A stretch of 64,000 nucleotides of DNA from contig NC_087064.1 of the NCBI RefSeq assembly GCF_963678635.1, forward strand, positions 40,889,165 through 40,953,164, in the 5' to 3' direction. Made by a program: the position numbers and the translations under genes. Positions 39,569-52,401 of the stretch are shown here, in pieces. This DNA is from Symsagittifera roscoffensis. Its lineage: Eukaryota > Xenacoelomorpha > Acoela > Convolutidae. Under the pieces are notes generated by a model. It was given only the letters and a program-made list of their open reading frames with translations, ran no database searches and was not told where the DNA came from. Positions within the stretch are counted from its first letter, which is position 1, and each line of letters begins with the position of its first letter.

Positions 39569-41438
39569 TCCCGCACTGACAGAAATGGTTTCCAGTCGAT
39601 TTAAATTGATTTTAAATCGATTTTAAAACAATTTAAATCGATTAACCATGTACTTTTGCGAACTCAAATGGATTTTAGATCGATTTAAATCGATTTTTTT
39701 GAAAATTTTATATCGATTTAAGTGTACAAAAATCGATTTAAATCGATTTCGATGGATTTTCCTACTCACTAAAATCCATCGGAATCTCACTTAAATCCAT
39801 CAGAATCTCACTCAAATCCATTTTAAATCGAATTAAATCGATCTTTCTGAAAATTTTAAATCTATATAAGTGTCTAAAAAATCGATTTAAATCGATTTCG
39901 ATGGACTTTTCGACACACTTAAATCGATTTTTTTTTGCTAATAAGGCAAAAAAACATGCAATTTAGAAAACTAACTGAAAAACTTTATTCTTGATTTTTT
40001 AATTAAAAAAACGCGTGCCAGATACTTCAGGTTTCAAGATATAAATAAAAAAAGTTGATATAAATCGGATTTTGTGCCTTATCATATGTAACAAATCAAG
40101 AAAATTGTCAAAATAAACTAGATTTTGAGCTCAAAAGTATGCAATAAAATCATAGAAAATCATCACTGTAAATCAGATTTTGGACAAAAACATATTTGAC
40201 AAATAAAGAAAAATGTCAATATAAATCAGATTTTGAGTTCAAAAAATGTTCCATTCTTAAGATTGTTTGCTTTTTTTTCTTTTGAATGTGACGTTCATTT
40301 GTTGCATTGACATTCATTTGTTGCCTAAGACAGCACAGGCAGAGAAGCAGCCGAGCACAAGCGACAAAGCCAACTGCGCCAGAGCCCTAAACAGCATTGA
40401 AAAGTTTAATACAAATCTTACTAAATCACACAACACAACACAAGGCAAACAGTATCCGAGCAAATGCACAGTCTGCCAACCCCTCAGCTAAACTGAAAGC
40501 CTCAAGAGCGCGGCGAACGAGCAACCTTAACTTTAGACACCAGACTAAGCAAAAAGCCACTTGGGCTGAGCAGGCAACGCAAAAAAAGAACCTAAGCTAG
40601 CACTAGGGGAGGGTAGAACACACATACCTGAGGTTGAAGAAACGGTCCAGGAGAAATGAGACAGAGGAGAAATAAGCAATGCAGTGGGACGAGCCACAAT
40701 TTTTCAAAAAAACCATTTTTTTAACTAAAAAATTAATCACCTAAAAACTAAAAAGATTTAACCAATGGCCATTATATCAATATCAACCTACGATATTGGA
40801 CTACAGAAAGCAACAAACATTTTTGAGTAGTTCTTCGAGACACAAGAGAAGTAAGCAAAGCAGTGGGACGAGCCACGATTTTTCAAAAAAAAACAATTTT
40901 TCACTAAAAAATTAATTACCTAAAAACTAGGAAGATTTAACCCGAGATTCTCTCCGTGGCGTAGCGAGAGTCTCTGTATCCTCCGGGGGGGGGGGGGTGG
41001 GGGGGTAGGCATTTCACAAGCATTTTAGTCAATTTTACAATCATTAGTTTTACAAGGGTTAGTTTTGCAAGCGTTTTAGTCAATTCTGGTATTTGTAACG
41101 ACTCGAAACAAACATTTTCATTCTTTTTTCTGTCATTCGAAAATTTGAAGAAAAAAAAAGTGGAAAAACAATCGATTTAAATCGATTTAAAAGCGATTTG
41201 GATCGATTTCGTTTTAGGTCAGATTTAAGATCCATTCAAATCGATTGAAAATCGACTCGAATCGATTTTTTTAGCGTTGAAATTAAATCGATTTAAATCG
41301 ATTTAAAATCGATCCAAATCGATCTGATTTTTTTGTTTTGATTAACTTACTTTTTTTACAACTTAAATCGATTTCAATCTAATCTGCATACTTTTTTCAT
41401 ACTAAAATCGATCGAAATCCATTTTTGTCAGTGCGGGA
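39569..41438. mobile_element. 1.87-kb fold-back element with AATCGATTT arrays
   Basis: Ends are exact inverted repeats: TCCCGCACTGAC at 39569-39580 and GTCAGTGCGGGA at 41427-41438. Each is followed inwards by arrays of ATCGATTTAAATCGATTT (about 39598-39930 and 41170-41420). The interior has a ~190-bp tandem pair (GCAGTGGGACGAGCCAC at about 40681 and 40860) and a long G tract. No transposase is visible, so a non-autonomous DNA element is likely. The 74- and 67-codon plus-strand frames near 40267-40600 lack support. Confidence 0.75.
40984..41008. repeat. Poly-G tract
   Basis: A run of about 13 G, then T, then 7 G, then TAGG, inside the fold-back element, preceded by CCGTGGCGTAGCGAGAG. It could form a G-quadruplex. 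Run lengths are unreliable in assemblies. Confidence 0.7.
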
Positions 41439-42068
41439 TCCCATGGATTGGTTAAGTCGGGTCATGAAAAATGGCTACGATGAGGTACTTGTCCATTGTT
41501 TTAGTTTGAGTCATCAGAGAACTACTGTGAGTAGATTTGAAAGAAAGGCGAGGCAATTTTTTTTAACGTTCTGAGTGATCCAAACGATTTAGATATAAGT
41601 AAAGAAAAAAAAACAACGTTAATCTGGCTGAGTAACCGAAACCGATTTTCTAAATTGATAATAAAAGGGATCACTAATGAAAGGAATTGATAATAAAAGG
41701 AGTTTTAAAGTTTTGAGCGAGTTTTCGCGAGAGTTTTCGATGTGGTCGCCTCTTTCCTTTTCCTTGCTGATTTCATCAACTGGCTTTCTTAGATAGATTC
41801 GATATCTATTTTGCTTCCACCTTCCTGTCTGGGCTCCAACGGAATTAGAGGCTCCTCCAACTCTGCGACCGAGCAGCGTAACGCAGAACTGGTCGGATCT
41901 TATTTAGGATTCTCTTGGGTCCTCGGATGTGAGTCTGCAGTCTCTGATACCTTTTGGTGGGAGCTACCGTTTGAAGAATCAGAAAAAGTTATCTTTGTTT
42001 CGGCCGCTAGGATTTGTTGAGGCAGGGAATGAGGAGTAGGTCTTGGTTTGACTTGAGTCTACTGGCAG

Positions 42069-42728
42069 TCAATTTGTGTAGGATCTTTGAGGACTCGAAG
42101 TGTCTACGAAATTTACAAAGATCCGATCGCTGAAAAATTTAGGAGGACCGGCATTCCTACGAAGACGGGCAAAAAAAACACCTGTTTTATTGCATTTCAG
42201 ATCATGTACTGGAAAATCCGCCGAAATGTCTCTGGTCAGATTAATCCTAGACGGCAAACTGATGTCTTGAGTTGATTTCGTCGGATATGTCTCCGATATG
42301 GGTCCTTTCCTGAAATCCCAATCCTGAACCGTAGTAGTAAGCAACTCATAGGCTTGAGTGGAGGCTGGCACGATTGAATTTGGGCAATCAGAGATTGAAG
42401 GCTGCTGTCCGTGCAAGTCATTGCGACCTAATAGTTCTAACTTAAAATTAGAGTCAGAAATTCTATCGCTGTTGGTACTTTCCTCACTTCGTTTTTTTTC
42501 GCAATTCCATATCTGAGATAAAGCGTTCTCTACCAACATCCTTACATGGTACAACGCCGGTTGTCCACTCCAATCATTCAAATCCGAAGGATAAAAGGGT
42601 AGGAAGAAAAATACAACTTCCGCTAAGTAACCTTTTGTCGAAATTTGTTTGGTTCTCTTGGGTTGAAACTGGAATTTGTGTCTGACTGTTCCTTTTTTCT
42701 TGGATTGGGACGCTCTTCTCTTGTACAT
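42069..42728 (-). CDS. Orphan 219-codon ORF in intron 2
   Basis: Begins MYKRRASQSKKKGTVRHKFQ (basic start), then a hydrophobic patch (AEVVFFFLPFYPSDLNDW) and a Ser/Thr/Asp-rich remainder. Base composition is less AT-rich than its surroundings. I do not recognise it. It lies on the same strand as the degenerate gypsy element, beyond its tandem duplication, so it may be the basic post-integrase tail of that element or an unrelated TE protein. The overlapping 69-codon plus-strand frame at 41811 is ignored. 42729-43785 shows no gene. Confidence 0.35.
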   Translation of the reverse strand: MYKRRASQSKKKGTVRHKFQFQPKRTKQISTKGYLAEVVFFFLPFYPSDLNDWSGQPALYHVRMLVENALSQIWNCEKKRSEESTNSDRISDSNFKLELLGRNDLHGQQPSISDCPNSIVPASTQAYELLTTTVQDWDFRKGPISETYPTKSTQDISLPSRINLTRDISADFPVHDLKCNKTGVFFARLRRNAGPPKFFSDRIFVNFVDTSSPQRSYTN

Positions 42729-43785
42729 GGTGTAGTTTGTCTATGGGTGTAGTTCTCCTCCGTTAGAGAGGTTGAAGAAGTTTGCTAAGAAGTATTTGTT
42801 AAGACAAGGTAGAGTGATGGGTCGGACAGAATCAGTTAGCCCTGATCTAAACATTCTTTTGGGTTGTTATCATTAAGCGTTTTTCAAGGAGTGTTTGTTT
42901 TCTGATCTAGTGTTCTTCGATAAAGCGTAGTTCAAAAAATTATGAAATGCGTCGTGCAACGAAAATCTTGTAGATTCAGAGGAATTTGGAGCAATTTTAT
43001 TTTGTATGAGCCATTTTTTCGACCAATCCAATGGATCGATGGTTGCCGATTGTACAAAAAAAAATGTTAAATTTATTTAAATTGCTTAATTCTTTGAGCT
43101 CATGACAATTAAAGCAGTAAGCGTAATCCATTATTTTGATTTTTAGAAAGACGTGTAGATAAATGTATTCTTAAAAGACTTGGACAACTCGCTTTGTCGA
43201 AGATAATAAAATTGTTTTCTGTGTTGGAAAGTTAGGAAAAACTGTCAATGTAGAATAATTTGTGTTTTCAGCTAATATCTAACAAACCGACAAAATCCAA
43301 ATCAATTTCTTTGCTGTCTTCCGTTTATTTAGGTAGCTAATAAGTACAGGAAGAAGGAATTAAGTGTTTAATGCAGTTCGTGCAATTTTTTCTGGATTAC
43401 CAAATCAATCAGTTGATGTGGCGCATCAATCACGTATTTAACAAGAAACATCAATTCAAAATTTTGAGGGCACAATTTCTGTAGCACTACGAGTTGATTA
43501 TTCGTGTCGAAAAAACCACTAGAAGTGTGAAATATGCGGTAAAAACATTAGAAGTTTTTGCCAAATAAGAAATTAATTATCCGAAAAGTAAATTTAGAAA
43601 GATCAGTGTCAGAAATTTTCAAGGAAAACGATTCGTGGAACAAGATTCATAGCGAGCATGATTGAGTCGCAAATTTTCAATGCGGACCTAATAATTGTAT
43701 GAATTGCTCCAAAGATAACATTGCGTAATATTGCGTCATTGGAAAGCTCCGAATTGTGGCCAATCACATTGTCACTATTTACAAT

Positions 43786-46700
43786 GTAAATATTTAGATC
43801 CGAAACCTTTGGAAAATGTGTTTCCAAACTTTCCACTGTTGCGTCTACAAATTCTTAGTTCGTCTACAAAAAGTTGTTCCTACTAAGTTTTCCAATTGGA
43901 TTTTGGTTATAGGGCCGGTAAGGCTGATATTTTTTCCCGCCTAATGTTTAACTGTAAAAATTCAACAGTAGAAGTCCGCGTTAAAACGTGTTAACCTACT
44001 CTGGTACGTTTTTTCCCAGATAAAAAGGCTTTATGGTCGGCATTATGTTCGAACTATGAACCGTAAAGATAATTGTTCTAATGTTCGTCCGTCCTTACTA
44101 CTCCTAAGAGTTCGAACTTATTAGTCGATTTTTTCGCCTCCTATGTATAAAGGATTCTAATTGCATCAGCGACCGTTTTTCAGTCTTTCCCATGGAGATG
44201 TTCTAGGGAGGCATCCATGCCGCTTTGCAAAGCGTCTGTTTTTACTCTGAGTTAAGTTTGATGTCGAAATGAGAGTTTTCTGTCAAATTGACAATTTCGT
44301 TTTGGAAATTCTCCAATAAATTGTCTGATGTATAAACTTGGTGTTCAAGAGGGCTTTTAAGTCATTTCTTAACGAAACATACTTTGCTGGCACCTTGTCC
44401 ACATTTTTAAAAAAATTTCTGCCGTTTTTTTTTGTTAATTTGTTCAATGATAAGCTTTGAGTCAGGTGCTAGTGTAATTGATTGTCCCTTTTACAGTTAA
44501 AAACAGTAGAACTTATAAGATATTCTTTATCGCAGCACTGTTTTTTTATGTCTTTCGGAAATTAGCTTTCACTGCCAGAAGTAAGTGAACGGGTACTATT
44601 CTCGCTTTTAACTGTATTGGTCTTAGAGTGCAAAAAACCTTAGACTAACTTATGATCTTCTCGATTCTTTTGAAAAATTTTTGGTTTAACCCTTTAGTTT
44701 ATCTACACATTGGTTTTAATTTTCGACATTATTTACAGAAAGAATTTAATTACACTTGAAATCTTGGATAAAAAACGTCGAACTGTCTTGGTCAATTTTA
44801 TGCCCACTTTCGTCCAATAATTGTTCTCAAGGATGTCGCGTTCGCTTAATTCAAAAATGAGAAATGGCGTGAGCTTGTGTGACCATCCATAGGATCTAAA
44901 CAAATTTCGACTTTTCCCATTATCTTTACTGCGTTGTCCGTAGTACGAGTCTTTAAAAGCTTGGTCTACCAAAAACACTTGGTCACCAAGATTTCTTCGC
45001 AGGTATAGTTTTCCTTAAAAAATGACGAGACTAGCTGAATCGACTCAAATATTCAAATAAGCAAGGTTTTCTTCTGCTAGGCTGATGTTTGACAACTGTT
45101 TCGATTCTTTTCCTTCGGATTTGAAAATCGTGGTGATGTAAAGAACTGAACAAATGTCGTTATCGCTTGTGAAAGCTTCCGTCCAGGCGTTGGTCACAAC
45201 GTGAAATTGTGTTTGGTTTTCTACAGAGTTATATACAGAAGACTGAACTTAACAAGGTACCTGCTAATTTACAGAATAAGAAGTATCTTCAAAATAAACA
45301 ATTATTCTTTTGAATTTAATATTTTTCCTAAAATGCCTTTTTAAAGTTACAAGATGGAAAATAAGCGTCTAGGGCAAGACAAACCTCCATTTGCCCTTTT
45401 GAACACTTCTCGCAGCATTTCAGACAAGAAATTATTTCTAATGTAGGGTTGGTTCCCTTTTTTGCAAGGAAATTCTGATTGAAGTTTGATTGATAGTTCT
45501 GGTGATACGTATTGTTGATACGTATGGTGATACGTATTGTTTTTGAGATGATTGGATTTTCCCTTTTCTGTCTACTAGGGCTAAGATGAGCGCATCCCGC
45601 TGTGCCAGCGTAACAATTTCTGAAACTTTTAATTTTCTTAATTAAAAAATTATCACTTAACCAATCTTTTTTTCCGCTGGAGATTTCAAACTTCTGTGCT
45701 TCTTCATCGGGGGTTCCCTCTCAACCTCTTTGTTTTCTGTTTGGCAGCTTACCTTGTGTCGTTCGAAAGTGATGTTTGGTTTTCCAATCATGGAGAGATT
45801 TTAGTATTCCCGAAAATCAGGGGAGTTGACACTAAGGATTTTGTTTTTGCAAATTTTTGAGCAGAGTTTCTTTTCACTTCGTCTCCTAAGTTTAGGAGTT
45901 ACATGAATCCGATTTCTTGAACAGCATCTGTGAAAGTGAATTCGCTGTTACAAAAAATGATGATCAACTTGAATTTGAATCAACACCAGCGACAATGGCC
46001 GTATGTGATTGTCCAACCAAGCTTAACAATTACCTCGGCGTTACTAATTTACGATTTATTTAAAATTGTTATTTAAAATGAAATAATTACGTCACACATA
46101 AAGTCCACTACACCATTTTTCGAGAAGTTGACAACAAATTATTTTGTTTATCAATTCCACTGCATCAAAGTTTTTTAGTTTCAAACATTCCGTTAGAATT
46201 GTATCTTTACTAATCTCAGTACAATACGGCGAATCTAATACCCATTAAATTTCTCTACTTTAGAGGAAATTGCTGTTGATCTGCTTCCGTCATGCTGATT
46301 GCAGACATTTTGTCGGCAACGTCCAATTCATCGCTTGCTGTTTGACCACTAGACTCGCCACTAAAATTGGTCATTTTCACTGTTTCAACGGTAATATCAA
46401 ATGCCATTCGGCCAATAGACTCATCGCTGGTTTTTGCCAACTCTGTGGTTCCAACGTAACTCCTTTCCGATCCGCAGGTCTAGTCTTTGCATGTTCCGTT
46501 TCTCATCGCCATTGTTTGCTCCACTTTAGCTAATGGCTCTACTGATTGTTTTTTTCTCCCGTTTTACCTTCCTACCTTGCTGGTCGGAAGCTCGTAATTC
46601 GAACTCATTGCGAAATTGGCGCGGAGGCAACTGAATCCGAAGCAATACGGTGCGATAACTCCTGACCTTCTCTTTCTATAGCCTCACGCGTTCTTTGAAT

Positions 46701-48060
46701 CTCCACATTTGCAGTATCTACTTATTTTACCAGTGCTGGATTAGTTTTGGACTATTTGGGATTCAAGCCTCTAGTCCTTGGTTTCAAGCCCGAACTTGAA
46801 ATCAATCAACCCTGTTTCCTTGACTGTTCGTAATCGAAGGTACTCCTTTAGTGTGCTTGATAATCCTGCGTAGCTTGTCCAGGACATGAACAAAACGACC
46901 AGAGACTTTTTGTGTCTGATATGTTGTCTTGGATGAATTCCTTGCCCCAATAGAAACTACACATTTTGTAGTCGAAGTGTGTATCTTCTGCATTGCGTTT
47001 CTATGGGCTAGATATCTTCTTCGGGATGCCATCTTGACCACTGGCACATGCTAACCGATGTTCCATAGTATGCGCTCCACCCTTGGGTTAACTGAACTTT
47101 TTCAGTGCCAACATTCCGGGTGCTGCGTCGGGCAACTAGTTATATTTATTTTCCGAATCGTATCGCGATATCAAAAATCGTAAAGCGTTCGCCAATGAGT
47201 AACACATAATTCGCCTAGGAACTTAGGTGGCTTGCGTTCTCTTAACAATCTACAGTTGTATGGTAATATCCGTTACCGTACCCAGTCACATTGCTTCTAT
47301 TCGGCATACCGGCCTCTTGTGCCCTTGGCGGACTACTGGAGTTATCGATGTCGTCTCCCACTCTTCTTCCAATTTTGTTGACAGTTAGCTCTGCATCGCT
47401 TCCATTTTGGTCGAGCCATGCTCCCTCTTTGATTATCTATTTGTCTTTGGCAGATGACAGCTCAGTTGGGCTATCTATTGTATGTTGTCCAGCACTCTAT
47501 GTTTTCTTAATATTCATCCTACTGGCAGTGTTTCCTTCTGGTTTCGAATATGCGAAATTCTTCTCAATTTTTTTTAATCGCGGTTCAGATTGCGAATCTC
47601 AGATCAACCGACTGGATAGCTCGGCAATAGGTGAGGTCGTGTCTGGTTGTTGTATCAGGTTCGGTTTGCCAACCACAATTGACTTCATTGGCGCAAGGAA
47701 CTATCGGGTGAACTAATTTGTTTGCTCTACGTATGACTTCCTCTTCATCGCCCATTCTCTCCTCGTGTCTTTTAGAGCGGATTCTTTCCGTGGGTTTTCG
47801 TCGCATGTACTGCTCTCTGTCCCCTTTGGCGCTGTTGATTGAGGCGAAATATCTAGTCCCAAAACATCCAATGGTTTTTCGACTCAAATAGTCGAAACGT
47901 CAATTTTATCAAAATTTTTTCCTGAATCCAGAAAAACAGTAAGCTAGGTTTCTCGAACTACTTGCTCCGTTATTGAATCAAAACATGGTTCCGATTTCAA
48001 GAGGTCCTGGTTTTCCAAAATTTTTTGTAACTTTTTATTCCGCTGTGAGAATTGGCTCAG
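43786..48060 (-). repeat. Tandem duplication, copy 1 (~4.27 kb)
   Basis: Aligns with 48061-52307 at high identity in the same orientation, with many small differences. CTGTTGCGTC sits at 43836 and 48111 (offset 4275). It contains minus-strand fragments: a GDQVFLVDQAFKDS piece (44733-44990, integrase C-terminal-like), SDESIGRMAFDITVETV (46255-46440), MASRRRYLAHRNAM (46802-47047) and CANEVNCGWQTEPDTT (47585-47887). It also has a unique-looking GAACTATGAACCGTAAAG block near 44055. Individual ORFs are 60-100 codons and broken. Confidence 0.85.
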
Positions 48061-51000
48061 TGTGAATATCTATATCCAAAACCTTGGAAATTGTGTTTCG
48101 AAACTTTCAACTGTTGCGTCTACAAATTCTTAGTTCGTCTACAAAAAGTTATTCCTATTAAGTTTTCCGATTGAATTTTGGTTATCGGGTCGGTAAGGCT
48201 GATATTTTTTCCGCCTAATGTTTAACTGTAAAGTTCAACAGTAAAAATCCGCGTTAAAACGTTAAACCGTGTTAACCTACTCTGGTACGTTTTTTTTCCC
48301 AGATAAAAAGGCTTTATGGTCGGCAATATGCTCGAACTATGAACCGTAAAGATAATTGTTCTAATGTTCGTCCGTCCATACTACTCCTAAGAGTACGAAC
48401 TTAGTAGTCGATTTTTTCGCCTCCTATGTATAAAGGATTCTAATTGCATCAGCGACCGTTTTTCAGTCTTTCCCATGGAGATGTTCTAGGGAGGCATCCA
48501 TGCCGCTTTGCGAAGCGTCTGTTTTTACTCTGGGTTAAATTTTATGTCGAAATGAAAGTTTTCTGTCAAATTGACAATTTCGTTTCGGATATTCTCCAAT
48601 ATGTTGTCTGATGTGAAAACTTGGTGTTCAAGAGGGCTTTTAAATCATTTCTCAATGAAACATACTTTGCTGCCACCTTGTCCACAATTTTTCAAAAAAT
48701 TTCTGCCGTTTTTTGTTAATTTGTTCAATGATAAGCTTTGAGTCAGGTGCTAGTTTAATTGATTGTCCCTTTTACAGTTAAAAACAGTAGAACTTATAAG
48801 ATATTCTTTATCGCAGCACTGTTTTTTTATGTCTTTCGGAAATTAGCTTTCACTGCCAGAAGTAAGTGAACGGGTACTATTCTCGCTTTTAACTGTATTG
48901 GTCTTAGAGTGCAAAAAACCTTAGACTAACTTATGATCTTCTCGATTCTTTTGAAAAATTTTTGGTTTAACTCTTTGGTTATCATTTTCGACATTCTTTA
49001 CAGAAAGAAGTTAATTACACTTTGAAACCTTGGATATAAATTGTGGATACGCCATCTTGGTCAATTTTATGCCCGATTTCGTCCAATAATTGTTCCCAAG
49101 GATGTCGCGTTCGCTTTCTCCAACTATGAGAAATGGCGTAAGCTTGTGTGACCATCCATTGGATCTAGAGAAACTTCGACTTTTCGGATTATCTTTACTG
49201 CGTTGTCCGTAGTACGAGTCTTTAAAAGCTTGGTCTACCAAAAACACTTGGTCACCAAGATTTCTTCGCAGGTATAGTTTTCCTTAAAAAATGACGAGAC
49301 TAGCTGAATCGACTCAAATATTCAAATAAGCAAGGTTTTCTTCTGCTAGGCTGATGTTTGACAACTGTTTCGATTCTTTTCCTTCGGATTTGAAAATCGT
49401 GGTGATGTAAAGAACTGAACAAATGTCGTTATCGCTTGTGAAAGCTTCCGTCCAGGCGTTGGTCACAACGTGAAATTGTGTTTGGTTTTCTACAGAGTTA
49501 TATACAGAAGACTGAACTTAACAAGGTACCTGCTAATTTACAGAATAAGAAGTATCTTCAAAATAAACAATTATTCTTTTGAATTTAATATTTTTCCTAA
49601 AATGCCTTTTTAAAGTTACAAGATGGAAAATAAGCGTCTAGGGCAAGACAAACCTCCATTTGCCCTTTTGAACACTTCTCGCAGCATTTCAGACAAGAAA
49701 TTTTTTCTAATGTAGGGTTGGTTCCCTTTTTTGCAAGGAAATTCTGATTGAAGTTTGATTCATAGTTCTGGTGATACGTATTGGTGGTGTTTTTGAGATG
49801 ATTGGATATTCCCCTTTTTGTCTAATAGGGCTAAGATGAGCGCATCCCTCTGTGCCAGCGTAACAATTTCTGAAACTTTCAAATTATCTTTTTGTTAAAA
49901 AAATTATCACTTAACCAATCTTTTTTCTCCGCTGGAGATTTCAAACTTATGTGCTTCGTCATCGGGGGTTCCCCTCTCAACCTCTTTGTCGTCTTTATGG
50001 AGAGATTTTAGTATTCCCAAAAATCACGGGAGTTGACAGTAAGGATTTTGTTTTTGCAAAATTTTGAGCAGGGTTTTTTTTCACTTCGTCTCCTAAGTCT
50101 AGGAGTTACATGTATCTGATTTCTTGAACAGCATCTGTGAAAGTGAATTCGCTGTTACATAATATGATGATCAACTTGAATTTAAATCAACACAGCGACA
50201 ATGGCCGTACGTGATTGTCAAGCCAACTGTAGCAATGACCTTGGCGTTACTAGTTATAACGTAAAAATAAAATAAATACGTCAACATAAAGTCCACTACA
50301 CCATTTTTTGAAAAATTGACGACAAAATAATTTGTTTATCAATTCCACTGCATCAAATTTTTTTAGTTTCAAAAATTCCGTTAAAATTGTATCTCTACTA
50401 ATCTCGGTACAATACGGCGAATCTAATCCCCATTAAATTTCTCTACTTTAGAGGAAATTGCTGTTGATCTGCTTCCGTCATGCTGATTGCAGACATTTTG
50501 TCGGCAACGTCCACTTCATCGCTTGCTGTTTGACCACTAGACTCGCCACTAAAATTGGTCATTTCCACTGTTTCAACGGTAATATCAAATGCCATTGGGC
50601 CAATAGACTCATCGCTGGTTTTTGCCAACTCTGTGGTTCCAACGATTACTCCTTTCCGATCCGCAGGTCTAAGCCTTTGCATGTTCCGTTTCTCATCGCC
50701 GTTGTTTGCTCCACTTTAGCTAATGGCTCTACTGATAGTTTTTTTCTACCGTTTTACCTTGCTACCTTGCTGGTCGGAAGCTCGTAATTCGAACTCATCG
50801 CGAAATCGGCGCAGAGGCACCTGAATCCGAAGCAATACGGTGCGATAACTCCTGACCTTCTCTTTCTATAGCCTCACGCGTTCTTTGAATCTCCTCATTT
50901 GCAGTATCTACTTATTTTACCAGCGTTCGATTAGTTTTGGACTTTTTGGGATTCAAGCCTCTAGCCCTTGTTTTGAAGCCTGAACTTGAAATCCATCAAC

Positions 51001-52307
51001 CGTGTTTTCTTGACTGTTCGTAATCGAAGGTACTCCTTTAGTGTGCTTGATAATCCTGCGTAGCTTGTCCAGGACATCAACAAAACGACCAGAGACTTTT
51101 TTTGTCCAACCCTGATATGTTGCCTTGGATGAATTCCTTGCCCCAATAGAAACTACACATTTTGTAGTCGAAGTATGTATCTTCTGCATTGCGTTTCTTT
51201 GGGCTAGATATCTTCTTCGGGATGCCATCTTGACCACTGGCACATGCTATCCGATGTTCCATAGAATGCGCTCCACCCCTGGGTTAACTGAACTTTTTCA
51301 GTACCAACAGTCCGGGTGCTGCGTCTGGCAATTCGTTATATTATTTTCCGAATCGTTGCGCGTGGATACTACTTTGACCGTTTGCTGCTCGGCTGATATC
51401 ATAAATGGTAAATCGTTCGCCAATGAGTAAAACATCATTCGCCTAGGAACTTAGGTGGCTTGCGTTCTCTTAACGATCGACAGTTGTATGGTAATGTCCA
51501 TTACCGTACCCTAGTCAGATTGCTTCTATTCGGCATACCGGCCTCTTGTGCCTTTGGCGGACTACTGGAGTTATCGATGTCGTCTCCCACCCTTCTTCCA
51601 ATTTTGTTGTCAATTAGCTCTGCATCGCTTCCATTTCGGTCGAGCCATGCTCCCTCCTTGATTATCTCTTACGTCTTGGGCAGATGACAGCTCAATTGGG
51701 CTATCTGTTGTATTTTGTCCAGCACTCTGCGTTTTCTTAATATCCATTCTATTGCAGTGTTTCCTTCTGGTTTCGATTATTCGAAATTTTTCTCAACTTT
51801 TTTTAATCGCGGTTCAGATTGCGAACCTCAGATCACCCGACTGGACAGCTCGGCAATAGGTGAGGTCGTGTCTGATTGTTGTATCAGGTTCGGTTTGCCA
51901 ACCACAATTGACTTCATTGGCGCAAGGAACTATCGGGTGAACTATCGATGATAATGGGATTTTGGGCCGTACCACTTCTTCGTATGACTTCCTCTTCATC
52001 GCCCATTCTCTCCTCGTGTCTTTTAGAGCGGATTCTTTCCGTGGGTTTTCGTCCCATGTACTGCTTTCTGTCCCCTTTGGCGCTGTTGATTGAGGCGAAA
52101 TATCTAGTCCCAAAACATCCAATGGTTTTTCGCCTCAAATATTCGAAACGTCAATTTTATCAAAATTTTTTCCTGAATCCAGAAAAACAGTAAGCTAGGT
52201 TTCTCGAACTACTTGCTCCGTTATTGAATCAAAACATGGTTCCGATTTCAAGAGGTCCTGGTTTTCCAAAATTTTTTGTAACTTTTTGTTCCGCTGTGAG
52301 AATTGGC
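48061..52307 (-). repeat. Tandem duplication, copy 2
   Basis: Second copy, ending where TTGGCTCTTTGTTTG departs from copy 1's TTGGCTCAGTGTGAA. Shared ORF fragments are at 49011-49247, 50443-50682, 50953-51243 and 51814-52138. The last holds PIIIDSSPDSS, and copy 1 lacks those bases. Copy 2 joins directly to the integrase core of the degenerate gypsy element, so the duplicated unit is that element's 3' half. Confidence 0.85.
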
Positions 52308-52401
52308 TCTTTGTTTGTTCCCCCGCTGGTTCCTTCTGATGAGTCTCTCACTAACGGACGCTCATTTTAGTCGTAAACCCTCGTCTTTGAGTCATCGTCT
52401 G

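Noticed and set aside
42087-42421. Small ORFs on both strands within the orphan ORF
   Set aside because: Shorter than and overlapping the 219-codon frame; no independent support.
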